Positions 48,121 through 62,416 of a stretch of 64,000 nucleotides of DNA are shown here, piece after piece. Numbering within the stretch: position 1 is the first letter of the stretch; the number at the start of each line of letters is the position of its first letter. The position numbers and the translations under genes are program-made. This DNA comes from Papio anubis (lineage: Eukaryota; Chordata; Mammalia; Primates; Cercopithecidae): assembly GCF_008728515.1 (NCBI RefSeq), contig NC_044981.1, positions 93,652,426 to 93,716,425 of the forward strand, given 5' to 3'. Below the pieces are notes generated by a model, which did not search any database, was not told the DNA's origin, and was given only the letters and a program-made list of their open reading frames with translations.

Positions 48121-48245
48121 AAGAAACATCACACTGTAATCTCATTAATCCTATTATATAGATAGGGAAATTTAGACTTGTTGATATTAAATGACTCCCA
48201 GAAGTCATAGGAATAGATAGTGGCAAAGCCAGGAAGGCGAAGGAT
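48121..48245 (-). mobile_element. MIR fragment, minus strand
   Basis: 'taatctcattaatcctatta' then 'gatagggaaatttagacttg' and 'agtcataggaatagatagtg' with 'gcaaagccagga' give the reversed MIR core order in a diverged copy. Confidence 0.5.
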
Positions 48246-50112
48246 ATGTAAACAAATCAAAATTAAATGAGTATACTATTAATTTTTAAAATATATACAT
48301 ATATAAATAAAAGTCAGGTGTCAGTTAAAGTTTTGAGCTACAGATGTTAAAATGTAGTCTTATCTCTTACCTTGGTTAGGTCACCCCACAAAAAGGTGAC
48401 CTAACAAATTAAAGAAAAAGAATATCAAACAAAATTTCATATGACATTTGAGCCATGGAAACACCTAAAGCCAGAGGGAAATTGGTCATGATTTAATTTG
48501 AAGATGGGGAACTACAGGCACTGAAATTGAGAAATCAAAAATAGCTACCTTCGAGGAAGTAAATAAACTTTGTAATTCAATAGTAATTCCTTTACTACTA
48601 AATATAAAACAACATGTAACCTACTTTATGTAGGAGTGTCTAATGATAATTTTACTTCATTTTCATATCCTATTTTATCTCAAAACTTCCTAAAATGCCT
48701 TGCAAGTTTTAATTTCTTAATTCATTCAAAAGTACATTCAGTCAGGTGAGGACTGTTAAGAATGTCCACTCACATTTTTGATGGAATCATCCCACTGAAT
48801 TGAGACCCACTAATAGGCTCTCCACCTTTCACAAATAATATCTACATTTTAGAAATATCTTGAACTCTATAGAATGATCCTTTATAAAAATAGATGAAAG
48901 AGATCAGAGTGTTAACTTGTGTATTTACTCCATGCACACCTTGATCTGAAGTCATTTTTTAAAATGGTATTATGACTGCAGTCATTAGCTCTGTTTCTGG
49001 CTTTATCCCTTTGCCTTCAAGTTGAACAATGCCACTGTGTCATACAGCCAGTTCATTTCCAACCCCCCTAGTTGTGCCAGTTAGAACCAGCAGTTCACCA
49101 ACTCCAGGAATATATGTTTGCACTAGAATCCTTGACAATGTGCTCCACCTTCTTTCCTCTTCTAACACCTGGTATACAGGACTCATCTTTCTGAATAATG
49201 GTATTAATCTAACACAGATGGCTCTATCATCTCATTTTTCATGACATTCATTTTAATTTTTGTTGCTTAGGTTCATATAAACCATGAAGACAGTTTTAAA
49301 AAGCATGTATATAATATCAATGGTACATCTATCTCAGTTATACTGGACTTAAAAATGACTGCAAATTTGTTAAGGGTCTGAGGCTAGCTGATGTGCTGAT
49401 GCACTGTTTGGTAGCTAGTTTTCTTGATAATAAACCTTTAGTCAGGAAGTATACATTGTACACATACATACTGCAGAATGGAAACTATGTTCTTGTAGGT
49501 GATTGACTTATAATATCTGCATTTCCAAGTTGAGCTAGCATCAGGCACATTTCCCTTAACATTTTTTATATGTGCTGCATCAAAAAGGAATACTGATAAA
49601 ATCTAAATTCACTTACTCCTGAATTTGGCACTTGAGAACTGCAGATCTGTGTATCCGCATAGTAAATACTAACCAAACATAAGCTTACTTAAAAAAAAAA
49701 AATCAAATATTCACTGGACTAGAGAACTCTATTATCTGTATAGAATTTGGATTGCCCTCCCAACCACTGACCTAACAATTATCAACTAAACATTTTAAAT
49801 GAGTCACTGCAAGCTCAACTTTATAGCTGAAGACAGGAAAGTATTACTTTCATTTCTTTAAATAAGTAATTCTACTTACACACATTTTTTAAATGAATGC
49901 AATGACTGTTGTTCGAGCAATATCTCACACTTGGTTGGTCCTAAAGCACTTACAATTTGAGGCTACTGGATGCAGAATAGAAAACCCCTTTATATAATGA
50001 AGCAAATCTCAGTCGGACTGCATCTCACCTCCCTCCACACTCATCTTGGCTCAGCTGAGCTCTTCCAAACTCAGAATAGCATAAGAAATGGGCCCAGTGA
50101 TTTTGCTAAAGT
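48246..50112. other. Unique non-coding DNA
   Basis: I see no gene. A perfect 10-bp inverted repeat, TTAGGTCACC ... GGTGACCTAA (48376-48385 and 48395-48404, 9-base loop), is present. The frame 49029-49244 (+) has no recognised domain. Confidence 0.5.
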
Positions 50113-51414
<1,302 letters not shown>

Positions 51415-51693
51415 AAATTTTTAAAGCTGCAGTTTTTCTTGAGAAACATAGTATTAAATCAGTAACATAGGGCTAGTATTATACTTGTAATTATGAAGTA
51501 ATAGTGTGTCCTGGGAGAGCTTGTTGCTTATAACAGATGAAAATCAAATAAAAATAAAGAAAAAAAGACTTATTTGAAGGTCTAGGGTCTGAAGGTATTA
51601 TATTGTCTGCAACTCAGAAGACATCACATGGATTGATTATAAATACCAGGTGTCATTAAAAGAATGGGCCCCTAGAGAACATCTTTCCAAAAG
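51415..51693. other. Unique DNA
   Basis: No gene is seen in this short single-copy interval. Confidence 0.45.
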
Positions 51694-52056
51694 GCAGGTG
51701 TTATAGACTGAATGTTTATGTCTTCCCAGAATTTGTATGTTGAAATCTAATCCCCAGTGTGATTTGGAGGTGGGGAAATTTAGGGGGTGATTAAGTCCTG
51801 AGGACAGAGCCCTGGTTAATGGGATTAGTGCCCTTATAAATGGGACCCCAAAGAGTTCTTTCTACCATTTGAGGACAGAACAAGAAAAACACCGTCTTTG
51901 AACCCAAAACTTGCCCTCACCCTACAGTGAGTCTGCTGGCACTTTGATCCAGGACTTCCCAGGCTCCATAACCATGAGAAGTAAGTTTCTGTTGTTTATA
52001 AGACACCCAGTCTATGGTGTTCTGTTATAACAGCACAAGCAGACAAAGACATCAGG
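51694..52056 (+). mobile_element. Solitary MLT1-type MaLR LTR
   Basis: The stretch begins TGTTATAGACTGAATGTTTA and contains 'gagccctggttaatgggatt', 'agtgcccttataaatgggac' and 'cacccagtctatggtgttct', ending AAAGACA (52051). The 5-base flanks GCAGG (51694-51698) and TCAGG (52052-52056) fit a target duplication with one change. The A/T-rich AATAAA of the family is altered to 'agaagtaagtttc'. Confidence 0.88.
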
Positions 52057-52539
52057 AATACATTAGTTCATTTTAGATTCATTCTTGCAACAATCCTTTA
52101 CTGAGTAACCATCCTATATATGAAGAAACTTCAAACAACCCTAGCTTAAGTATACCTTCTACTTTCCCTTATCTTCAATAACAGTTTTGAAACTCCATCT
52201 TCGTATACAATGAAGAAAAGTTTAATATTTTTGTTTTGAACTTTTCGTTGGTAAGCATTGTTATATATTTCGAAATGGATTAGTAATTGGAGTAATCTTT
52301 TCTGTTTATTTCAAGTCAACATTTATGGTAAGCTAGACTTCTTGGATAAAATCTTCAAAAATTAATTTTAACTCTATATTAAAGGATTCATGCTAATTGT
52401 AATAGTCCTAAATGACTTGAGGATTCATGGACTTGATAGTTTCTTGATACCTTATAGGAATTATAGACAATTTAGGAATTATCCTAAAAGTACTAAATAA
52501 AATGATGGTACTACCTTCCCACAGAGCCACTGTAGAACG
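52057..52539. other. Unique A/T-rich DNA
   Basis: No gene or named repeat is seen. Confidence 0.5.
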
Positions 52540-52772
52540 TATTTAAGAGTGAGTTCTGGAGCCAGTCTTCCTGAGGTCAAATTCTGGCTCTACCCCTGGT
52601 AAGCTGTGTGACTTTGGGCAAGTTATTTACCTCTCTCTGTTCAGCTTCCTTGTCTATAAAATGAGGCTAATAACAGTGCCTGCCTCATTGAGTTGTTTTG
52701 ATGGTAGTGAGTTAACACACATAAAGCACTTAGAATAATGGATGGTACATAAAATACCCAATAAATGTGAGG
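52540..52772 (+). mobile_element. MIR element, well preserved
   Basis: The long MIR order is clear: 'gagttctggagccagtcttc', 'aaattctggctctacccctg', 'ctgtgtgactttgggcaagt', 'tataaaatgaggctaataac' and 'acacataaagcacttagaat', ending 'ccaataaatgtga'. It covers nearly the full SINE. Confidence 0.9.
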
Positions 52773-55700
52773 TTTTAGTTTTTTCAACCCCACCTTCCCA
52801 AATGTGTAACTGAATGGAAGAAAGGTAGATTTTAAGGTCAGAACCAATTGAGTGGTGCTCAGCAGAACTCTGCTGAGCAGCCTCGGACTGACCTAGGTTA
52901 GAGATCATAAGAGTACCCCCATTTGAAATCTGCCAGGCCACTTTTGCTTTAGTTTTCTCTTTCAGTTTGCTACTTTCCTCAATTTAAAATGTCCTCAGAT
53001 GGTAATCCATCATTCTGACCATTCTTCTACCAAATGTGCCTCATAGTAATCACTTAATTCCAAGATGCTCTGGGCACTGGAATCCTTGAAAATTAACTCC
53101 TTTATGGATTCCTCTCTGAGTGCCTCATGGAACAAATTATACAGTAAATAAATTAGTTGTTCACTGAATTTTAAATCCAGCAATTAATTTACTTAATCTC
53201 TAACTATTTAGTTAGGCTTTATTGTTCACATTCAATGTGCTTGATCTTAAACTCTTCAGAAATAAAACTGAAGGAGACTGCAGATCAGTCTGGTTAACTT
53301 AGAATATCCATAAGGGAAGATTCTATAAGAAAATACAATGTATTATGTAAATTAAGATATAGCACAATTATTGTATATAGTTCAAATAAATAGAAAGACT
53401 AATAATATATCGGATGCCAAGATTAACCTCATCTCCCTATTCAAATTTTTTGACATGGAGTTATAATTTGAGGTTCCAGAGAGTGAAAAAATGTGGTATT
53501 CAAAGTTGCTAAATATTTCAGTATCAAATGGTTGGAAGGAAACTTGAGAAGTTATTTCAGGCCACATCTAAAATGTCCCAAGCAAATATAAATGTACATG
53601 AATCTTAACCATTAAAGAAGCTCTGTATCTCCACAGTTAGAATAAGAGAATGATAGCTCCATCGGGCAAGAGAACTTCACTTTGTATAAAATTTCCTGAC
53701 TGCCCATAGCATTCACATGCTAAAGTTTGCCGTTTCAGATTTTTTTTCCTATTGGCCATTCAATATTTCATTGTTTTCATACCGATTACCTTTCAGAGTG
53801 TAGATATTGGATTTAAGATTGATTCCATTCAATGAGAGTTCTGCAAAATGTATTCTGTTCTTCCTGATGCCCACTTGGAAACACAGACCCAGAAGTTTCT
53901 CCACTTGGAAATAGAATAGAAAAGGATTGAGTATTACAAGGGACAATGTATTAGCCATGAAGAAGAGAGTTGTCCAAGATAAAATATTTTTATTTTATAG
54001 AGGATACTAAATATAGTTGATACGTGAAGATTTGCTACTAGGTTGCAGCAGGTTCTTTTTCTCCCCTCCAGTTTAATTAGTTTAGAGTGATAAGAAGGAA
54101 TTCCAAAAAGACGGTTGTGAAGATTTGTTATTTTAATTAGCCAAGTGTATAAAGAGGAAAACCATCATCTAACATGAAGAAAACTGAAAGCAACTTAAAC
54201 AGTATCAAGAAGAGATAAGACCATCTCACCAACAACACTAGGCTAAATTAAGAGTTTTATTGGCTAATGCAGACTCATAAAACAACTGAAATGTCCTCTG
54301 TGTTTGTACATGAGAAAATACTTTGCAGGTCTCCGATACTGATGTCCCTGCAAAGCAAACTATCTCATTGACCCTACGCTGAAGCTACTGGAATAACTTC
54401 CAATGGTAAGAAAAAACACCATGGCAACTGCCCAACATGTGTGCACTGTATATGCCCATTTATAAACGCCATAGAGCATAAATACCATTTAAATGGGAGT
54501 AGAATAGAAGTAGAATTTATTATTGTGTTATCAAAGCAAAGCATTTAGAAGTAACTTGGCTTTTCTTATGGCTAGAATGTCAAATAGTTCACATGATTTA
54601 AACTGAGACTTTATGTGCATAATTTTAGATTGATTATCATAGATATGTTTTTCATATTTGGCCCAGGTTTCCTTTGGCTCAGATGTTTTAAGTGCTTTGT
54701 GTGCATGGCTTCTGCTTTAACATTGTGCTGTGTCTATTTTGTGATCTGTTATTAGTATTATCAATTGGAACTTAGGCAAACTTTTACATAAAACGAAGGC
54801 AAGAAATGAAAATCGTCAATATCTTTTAACTGTTAACCCAGGCCTGAGGTAGTCTGCATATGTATCTGCTCTGCATTTCTAGAGATAGCTGTTTTTCTAC
54901 TGTAGCTCCCTAATTACACCTTCTGGGAGACAGGAATTTGTACCATTTTGCCCTTCATTTGCATCATCACAGCAACTCTAGCCTTCATGTCCCTTTGCCT
55001 GATAAGTTGCAGGGTTTTGGTTTCTGCACACTGATTATTCAGCCAGGCTCGCCTCTCCTTGGAAGGCTCCAAGGACGTTGCTATTCTTCCTTCGGGCTTA
55101 CAGCACACACTTGAAAAGACCCATCTTGCCTTCCATCCTGCTCAAACAGTAGTGCATGACATCCTCTCAGCCCAGTTTCACCTTTCTGAAGACTGGAGTA
55201 TGCCTACATAAGAGCTAAATGCACAGACATCTTGTTGAAGGCTGAATACATCCTGGCATTCACTGGAGAGTTAACCCTTATGAAGCATGCCTTGCAGCTT
55301 ACCCATGGGTATGGCTTTCAGAGCAGGTTCATTATTTTCCTTATTTGGCAGAGGTAGTAAGATATTCAGTGTCTGTCCTAGGGCTAAACGAGTGTGCTTT
55401 CTCAGTGTATGTACATGTAGGGCATTTAATCAGCTACCTGTTTAAAGTGTTGCATAGATCATAAAAAGACAGTTAATCTAGAATATATATATATATTTTT
55501 TTAGCTTATAAATTCCTATGTGGAAGTTAGGTGAGACTGCTTTAAAAACTACGGAAGAACTAGCTGCAATTCTGAAGAAATCAGGTTGATGTAGTGCAAA
55601 ATGAAGTCTTCGGGGACTGTCAATTAATTATCTGAAAATTTACATAATGGAAATGGTTAAAATGGATGATTTAACTGAAACATTTAGATTGCTGTGGTTG

Positions 55701-56034
55701 TATGTATATATCTGAGCAAGTCATAGAACTCAAAGCAAAATGTTTATAAAAGTCACATAAAACCAACTCCCTGTGGGATTTGGTCAGATACGATGTTCTT
55801 ACGGTTTGGTTTTTAGGTACTTTTCAGGTTGGAGAATTTTCCCACCAAATTCTACTTGACCAGAACAATTATTTTTGTATTACTAATCATAATTTAGGAA
55901 ACTTGTCTAATTTGGTACAGTTTCAACTAACCATAAAACATATGTCCAGAAATTGCCTTCATCATTGATCAGACTGAGCAGGAAAGAATGAAAAGAGTCC
56001 TTTCGGCCTAAGAATTTAACAATGAAAATATCCA
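52773..56034. other. Unique non-coding DNA
   Basis: I recognise no gene or repeat over 3.2 kb apart from a short TA run near 55482-55496. Frames (for example 52654-52941 - and 54914-55108 -) have no known domain; the first partly crosses the MIR. Confidence 0.45.
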
Positions 56035-56307
56035 GGCCAGGCACAATGGCTCAGGCCTATAAGCCCAGCACTCTGGGAGGCTGGAGCAGGTGGATCATGT
56101 GAGGCCAGAGGTTTGAGACCCTGGGCAGTATGGTGAAACCCCATCTGTACGAAAAATACAAAAATTAACCTGGCATGGTGGCAGGAACCTGTTGTCCTAG
56201 CTACTCGGGAGACTGAGGCAGGAGAATTGCTTGAGTCTGGGAGGCAGAGGTTGCAGTGAGATCACGTCATTGCACTCCAGCCTGGGTGACAAAGCGAGAC
56301 CTTGTCT
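56035..56307 (+). mobile_element. Alu (old S/J type)
   Basis: The Alu dimer runs from 'ggccaggcacaatggctcag' to 'ccagcctgggtgacaaagcg' with 'agaccttgtcttt', clearly diverged (several indels in the left arm). The expected A tail is replaced by CT and TA/GATA microsatellites. Confidence 0.93.
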
Positions 56308-56430
56308 TTCTCTCTCTCTCTCTCTCTCTCTATGTATATAGATATAGATAGAGATAGATATGTATAGATATATATATACACATATATATGTATAGATATA
56401 TATATACACACAGATATATATGTATGTATT
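56308..56430. repeat. Compound microsatellite (TC)n-(TATAGA/TATG)n
   Basis: A TC run (56308-56331) is followed by TATG, GATATAGATA and ACACATATATATG units to about 56430. It yields a Tyr/Ile-rich artefact frame on the minus strand. Confidence 0.95.
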
Positions 56431-56592
56431 CAAATAGAATGCAATGGAACAATTTCATTAGATGTTACTTTACACACATTTCTAGTACACATTAATGTAG
56501 CACCTTTGCAAAGAAAACATATAAATCAAGTATACTAAAACCTAACGCATTATAATGATCTGTAATCATCATTTGGCAAACACACAAATCAT
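56431..56592. other. Unique DNA
   Basis: A short single-copy interval with no gene. Confidence 0.45.
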
Positions 56593-56976
56593 CCATGGTC
56601 AGAATGTTTGCCACCCCACAACCCTTCTTGCCAACCCAGTTCACATGTTAAAATCCTAATCCCCAAAGCAATGGCATTAGGAGGTTGGACCTTTGGGAGA
56701 CGATTAGATCATGCGGGTGGAGTCCTCATGGATGGGATTAGTGTCCTTGTAAAAGAGGCCAAAGATAGCTCTTTTTTTTTCCCCCTTCCACTGCAGAAGG
56801 ATATGGCAAGGAGGCACCATCTATGAACTGGGAAATGGGTGCTCACCAGACACCAAATCTGCCAGTGCCTTGATTTGATCTTAGACTTCCCAGCTTACAG
56901 AACTGTAGGAGATAACTTCCCATTTTTATATGCTTCCCAGTCTATTTTGTTATAGCAGCTCAAACAGACTAAGACA
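56593..56976 (+). mobile_element. Solitary MLT1-type MaLR LTR
   Basis: The landmarks are 'gcaatggcattaggaggttg', 'gagtcctcatggatgggatt', 'gaactgggaaatgggtgctc', 'cttagacttcccagcttaca' and 'agcagctcaaacagactaag' with a final ACA. The 5' boundary is approximate. This is the third plus-strand MLT1 LTR in the window. Confidence 0.88.
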
Positions 56977-57849
56977 TTATCATTTGGTGACATATTTCTT
57001 AGAGGTTTCACTGAGATTAAACAAACAACAGCAAAGAAAAACTGATTGCTTGAAGCTAACAAATTCTGAGAACATTTCCGGTGTTTGAAGACAGTTACTG
57101 AAGCCCAAATAAGGCTTTCCTTTTTGTGCTAGATACAATCTTTCTTTAAAATGATACGATCTTTCTTTAAACTGTTATACTATGGGAACTTTCCTAAATA
57201 TTTTGACTTAAAATATAGTCTTTCTTTCATTAAGCCTTTGCATTCTTACATTCTATTTGCCTTCCAAAGATAACTTTCTGGGTACACTGTCATCACTCCA
57301 TATCACACAAATCAACCCCATACCTGTTGTTTGTTTAACTTTTTCTCAGAGATTCAGAGTAGGGCAGTGGCAAATCACTAGGTTTGGATTAAGTGATGTT
57401 AATTACAGATTCATGAAAAAGTTTAGGAAACTACAGATGGCTAAAATCCAGAAATGAGAAGATACATTGAATTCAAGATTTATATATCATACCTACATAT
57501 ATCTCATCATAAGAATATTTTTGTATATTTATTTTTCCACTGATTGAAACCTATAATCTAGAAGTATTGATTACTGAACATGAACCAATAGGGTAAAGGT
57601 TAAATAAATCTTGTTATAACACTAAAATGGAAAGTTACAGAGACTTAGCAAAATGAGGTTATTGTATTTACACTGACATGTAACTATGTCTGTGATATAT
57701 TGTCAAATGAAAGAAATTTAATTGTTTTATGACATATAAGATCCCATTTTATATTAAAAAAACACATACAATTGTTATAATACAGAAACTACAAGGGCAT
57801 ATGAGGACACTAATAATTCAGGGTTTTGTTTTGTTTTTGGTAGTCAGTT
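56977..57849. other. Unique A/T-rich DNA
   Basis: There is no gene. A 20-base near-duplication ('acaatctttctttaaaatga' and 'acgatctttctttaaactgt') lies at about 57134-57175. Confidence 0.5.
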
Positions 57850-58800
57850 CAGTCTTTCCAGAACATATCTAAGCCAAGATGTAAAAGATGGATAGGAGGT
57901 AAACTGATGAAGTTAAGACAAGGTAAGGAAAGTATTCTAGGAATACAAAAGCAGAATATATTTGAATATTTGAGAAATCAAAAGAAGTCCGAAGACAGAC
58001 TACAGAATGTAAGCAAGCAGTTTAAAAGTTGAGCCTGAATGTAAACACGAGGAAGATTTTGGAGTATAAATCGTGTTAAAGATTTAGGCTCTTATTCTCA
58101 GAGACTCTGAAGGGATTTTTTAAGCAGAGAAGTGACATAATCAAACACAAGTCAGAAATATTGTCGTGCCTGCTACCTAGACAATAGACTGGAAAAGCAA
58201 GATTGGAAAAATGGAGAACATTTTTGAAGAATTTGTAATAATCTAGGCAAGAGACAGTTCTGACCTGCATTAAAGTATCACCAGTAGTGCGAGAGTAAGT
58301 TGCTTTAATTTATGAACTATTTAGGAGATAGAACTATAAGCCATTCACTGAGATAGGAAACTCAGAAGGAGGAGAGGCTTTTCAGGAGCAGCTGAGGAAT
58401 TAAGCTTAGTACACTGAGATTGAGGTGCCCATAGCACATGCTCATGGAGATGGGCAGTGGACAAATGGAAAGACACATGTAAATTCAGGACAAGCCACTT
58501 AACTGGTTGCATTTATTTGAGATTATGAGCATGTGGGTTGTAGTGGGAACCTGAGCTCACACAGGGAGACAGTAAAGAGATAAGAGTAGAGCCTCAGTAG
58601 GTTATAGAAGAAGAGCAACTTTTGGGGGCCTAGACAAAGAAGAGAACTTACCTAAAAAGAATGGAAGCCAAAAGAATAAACCAGGAGGTTACATAATCAA
58701 AATAAATTAACACTTTGGTAATCTTTAGCAATGAGTCCTAGCCAACTATGGAACCAGATGCATCATAAGGTCATTAGTTCTCTAATCGTTGGAAAGCTTC
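57850..58800 (+). mobile_element. Ancient LINE-type relic, second copy
   Basis: This belongs to the same family as 1345-2985: 'taagcagagaagtgacataa', 'tctaggcaagagacagttct', 'actgagataggaaactcaga' and 'gagattgaggtgcccatagc' occur in the family order. It has about 25-30% divergence by feel and no coding frame. The subfamily is not named. Confidence 0.5.
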
Positions 58801-60925
58801 GAGTGAAACTCTATACTTAATCTTCTGTAATATCACAAAAAAGATTTTTATACTGAGCAATAGTTTAGGCTTAATGTCCTCAATGGGATTTTTTTGTCTT
58901 TTTATGGCTTTTGCTGAAACCCTATAATACTAAATCACAATGTAGAGTTTATGGGAATGGCAGATCCCTGTTGTAGCCTTTCCAATCATCTCTCTTAAAA
59001 AGATCACAAAGGTCAGATCTCAAGTAAATGGTTCATCTCAAGTTAGCCCTGTTCCATGAATCCAGTGTTTTCATACAACCTGCAGGCAGGTGAACATAAA
59101 AAACTTTCATAGAAAAAAACTGTTTGTGTGGCATTAGTCCAAACCTATTTCTACTTGCTTGTTCTAACCTACTGCATATTACTCTCATCTTCCTTAATTC
59201 TCCAACCCTCTGTTTTCTTCAGTAATTTGGATCCTAATATTTTCTGCCATTGGTTGGTGATTAAAAGACATGCTTTCCTGACTCATGTTTGATATTATTA
59301 TCTTTCTTGAAGAAGATCTCTTTAGTTTACCTCTATTATTAGTTAATGCAAGACAAACTACTATAAGAAATAAACTCCTGAAATTTTAGAGGCTTAACCT
59401 CAAATAAGTTTCTCTCTCGCTCAGTCAAGTGGCTTACTTCAGCATGGTGACGAACAGACTCAGGTTCTTTCTACTGTGTTGCTCTGTTATCCTCTAGGGA
59501 CACAGAGATCGCTACCACCCACTACAAAGAGGGAAAGGGAGTAATAACTCTACACTAAGCAAGGATGAACATGGAATTTCTGACACAGTCAAATGAATTT
59601 TGTACAGACTCCACCAGAAAAAAAAATATGTATTCATTTATAGACCAGTTCTCTCCATCCGTTGATTGAAGTCTGCTGGGGCTTCAACTAATTCTGTCTG
59701 ATGTTGAGCCTGCCATAGGTGTGGGCACAAATGTCTTTATCTTCATGCAAAGAAATGTAGATGCTGGTAGCTATAAATCAAGGACAACATGCTTTAAATG
59801 GTTTATTTCAGTGGACTACAAGTGGATTATTGCCACTAACTGCTGCAGCAGCTTATCATTTTCACTAATAATTTCTATAGGTTAATGCTAACTGCTAGCA
59901 TATATATAAACTATACCAGTGGCATAACACAATGAAGTTTATTGGCACTTATATAAAGAAGCAATATAGTGCTTCTAGTTGGTGGGCAGCTTTCCTCCAT
60001 TTGTTGGTTTCAGAGAACGATACTCCTACCACCTTTTGGCACAACTATCTTACAGTGCTCTGAATACTCTGCACTCAAGAAGTGGAAAACAAATGAAAGC
60101 ATATAGTGAGACGTTCATGTGGTTCAGAAGTGACCCACACCATTTTTGTTCACATTTATTGCCAAGTACCTGTTACATGGCACCACATAGTAACAATAGG
60201 ATCTGAGAAATGTAGTCTGAGGCTGAGCAGTTCTCTCCAGAAATGATTCAGAGATATGGGATGCCAAGACTTGAAACTCACATGTAAAAGAAACTTCTAC
60301 TTTGAATGCTGTGATGAAGGACTACCAGAAAATCTCAAAGATGAGCCAGAAAATCCATTGACTTGGATCCAAGTTTGTCCTGAACCCTTTGAGCACAACA
60401 ACCTTGAACTCAGAGCACAGTAACTCTTGATGCAATTGGGACTCTTCCATGAAAGAAATCAAAATAGCTACACAAACACATTTTTCAAAGTTGTGTGAAT
60501 GAACATTGCTCTGCATACTTGTTCTAAACCTTGAAGCAGAATATTATACACAGAACTGAATTTCCATATGTGGAAACTGTAAAATTGTTATTTGCAAGTC
60601 ATGTTCATTTGTGTACCAGAAACCTGCCAGCAATGCACCCAAAATTCTTTTGTAGCTGCTATTTATAGCAATATCAGCATTCAAGTTTTATGTAAAAATA
60701 GCAAAGTGAAGCTACTGGTGTAATAGTAGCTATAACATCTTTACTCATTCATACATGAATGTTTGTTTGCTCTTCATAGAAATATATATTAGGATCTATA
60801 CTTAATATTAGATAGAAAAAAAACTGTGAGGAGACCTAAGAAAAAGGCCAAGGTCAAATATCTATATTTGCCAATATGTCAACAAAAGTAAAGAGACTTG
60901 CATGTTCAGATACCACTTCTTTTCT

Positions 60926-60957
60926 AACCATAACCATAACCACAACCATATCCATAA
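60926..60957. repeat. (AACCAT)n-like hexamer repeat
   Basis: Roughly five imperfect units of AACCAT (with AACCAC and ATCCAT variants). It produces a Trp/Leu-rich artefact on the minus strand. Confidence 0.8.
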
Positions 60958-61241
60958 CTTCTCAGTGAGCTGAAGTCTACCTAGAAATTGACCATACTGT
61001 ATAACCTGGGAGCACCTCAAATACAGAGCTTGGTAAACAATTCCCAAACAGTTCGCATAAAGGTCTAAGGAACTGTTCACCTACATAATTTTGGAATAAA
61101 TTCTAGATTATTGTTTTATTGTCCAGATGTTTTCTTTCTTAAGTCAACTATACTTTTATAATTAGATATAGAGTTGAGAGAAATTTCTGGTTTTAGCTCT
61201 AATATTTAAAGATCTTGAAAGCTATCACTCTCACTCATCCT

Positions 61242-61263
61242 TACAACAACAACAACAACAACA
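61242..61263. repeat. (CAA)n microsatellite
   Basis: About seven ACA/CAA units. Confidence 0.9.
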
Positions 61264-61489
61264 AAATAATAGAAAATCTAAAAATCAATAACTTTAATTT
61301 AACCCATCAGAGATCTAAGGTTCCAGGACAAATTGTTGCCTAAAAATCTGAAGAGGAACGTGCATTCAAGAGAAATACAAGACTGAAATACACTTCTCTA
61401 GAACAGGAGCTATTACAGCCATAAACTAGTCAGAACATTTCAATGGTAAATTTGACAAATTACTGAATGTGGACTAAGGTGAAAATGAG

Positions 61490-62416
61490 AAACTCCTGGG
61501 GGTCCAGTCTTAAGGGAGTCTCGCATTTTCCTAGGTTTTCCCTCCTAAGGGAAACTTCTAAGCTTCTGACGGGGAGGATCTGAAAAAGATTGTGAACTAT
61601 ATGAGGAGCCTTCTCCATAACGAAGGCCTACTCTCCAGGGAAAAGGACACGGCCATAGCACAATTCTGAAACTTTATCCTAGATGGAAGAAGAAAATAAG
61701 TCCCCACTCCACCCCATTCCAGATGATTCTGTCTCATTTGAGGGGTAAGACTGAAAAATAGTAAACAGGAGATAGGGCTTCAGGGGAATATATTTATTAG
61801 GAAGAGGGCAGTAGGAAAAAAGAGAAAAACACTACACCACTGGAAGAGGGATACAAATTGCTATGTAGGCTACAGCTCTGAGACACAGGTCCACTAAAAT
61901 GCTGAGTCTTAATTAGAACATAGAATGCTCCTCCCACCACACTATGGTCATACCAATGATGCTCCAGTTTAATAACATTGGACTATGGCTGAAAGATCTG
62001 CAAAGCACAGACTCTCTCCTAGAGCAATGCATAGGAAAACTCCAAAGCTAAAAGGGAAGACACAAACAAAGACACTAAAGGAGTTTTAAGCCTCTAGTAT
62101 CTACAGCTACAATAAGCATTACACACAGCTTAAATCCTAACCAAATTAACATAAACTGTCACACTAAATGCCTATTTACCTTAGTTCCTATTACCCTACA
62201 CAGCATATCCAAATTCAACAAAAAATTAAAAGTTATGCCAAAAGGCAAGAAAAAACAACCTGAAGAGACAAAGCAAGCACTAGAACTAAATTCAAATAAG
62301 GAAGGCAGAGCGAGATGGTCAAATAGAAACTGACACAGTTCATCCCTATTGTAGGAACACCAAATGTTAACAACTATTGCACACAAAAAAGCACTGTCAC
62401 AGGAACCAAAAATTAA
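61490..62416 (+). mobile_element. Old L1 5'-region fragment
   Basis: The phrases 'cagactctctcctagagcaa', 'aaaagggaagacacaaacaa', 'gacactaaaggagttttaag' and 'aagttatgccaaaaggcaag' are in the order of the 5' untranslated portion of an L1MA/L1PB-class element. A further 5'-type segment, 'gcagagcgagatggtcaaat' with 'caccaaatgttaacaactat', follows. It leads straight into ORF2 C-terminal sequence at 62417, so most of ORF1 and ORF2 is deleted. Confidence 0.5.

Larger units (their letters stand above)
58801..61489. other. Mostly unique DNA, one possible old LTR relic
   Basis: I see no gene. From 59340 to 60220 the phrases 'actactataagaaataaact' with 'tttagaggcttaacctc' and 'tctgagaaatgtagtctgag' look like the two ends of a degraded ancient LTR or DNA transposon, but I cannot name it. 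Short repeats: (ACCATA)n-like at 60926-60957 and (CAA)n at 61242-61263. Confidence 0.35.

Noticed and set aside
56608..56826. 72-codon plus-strand frame
   Set aside because: It lies wholly inside the MLT1 LTR at 56593-56976.
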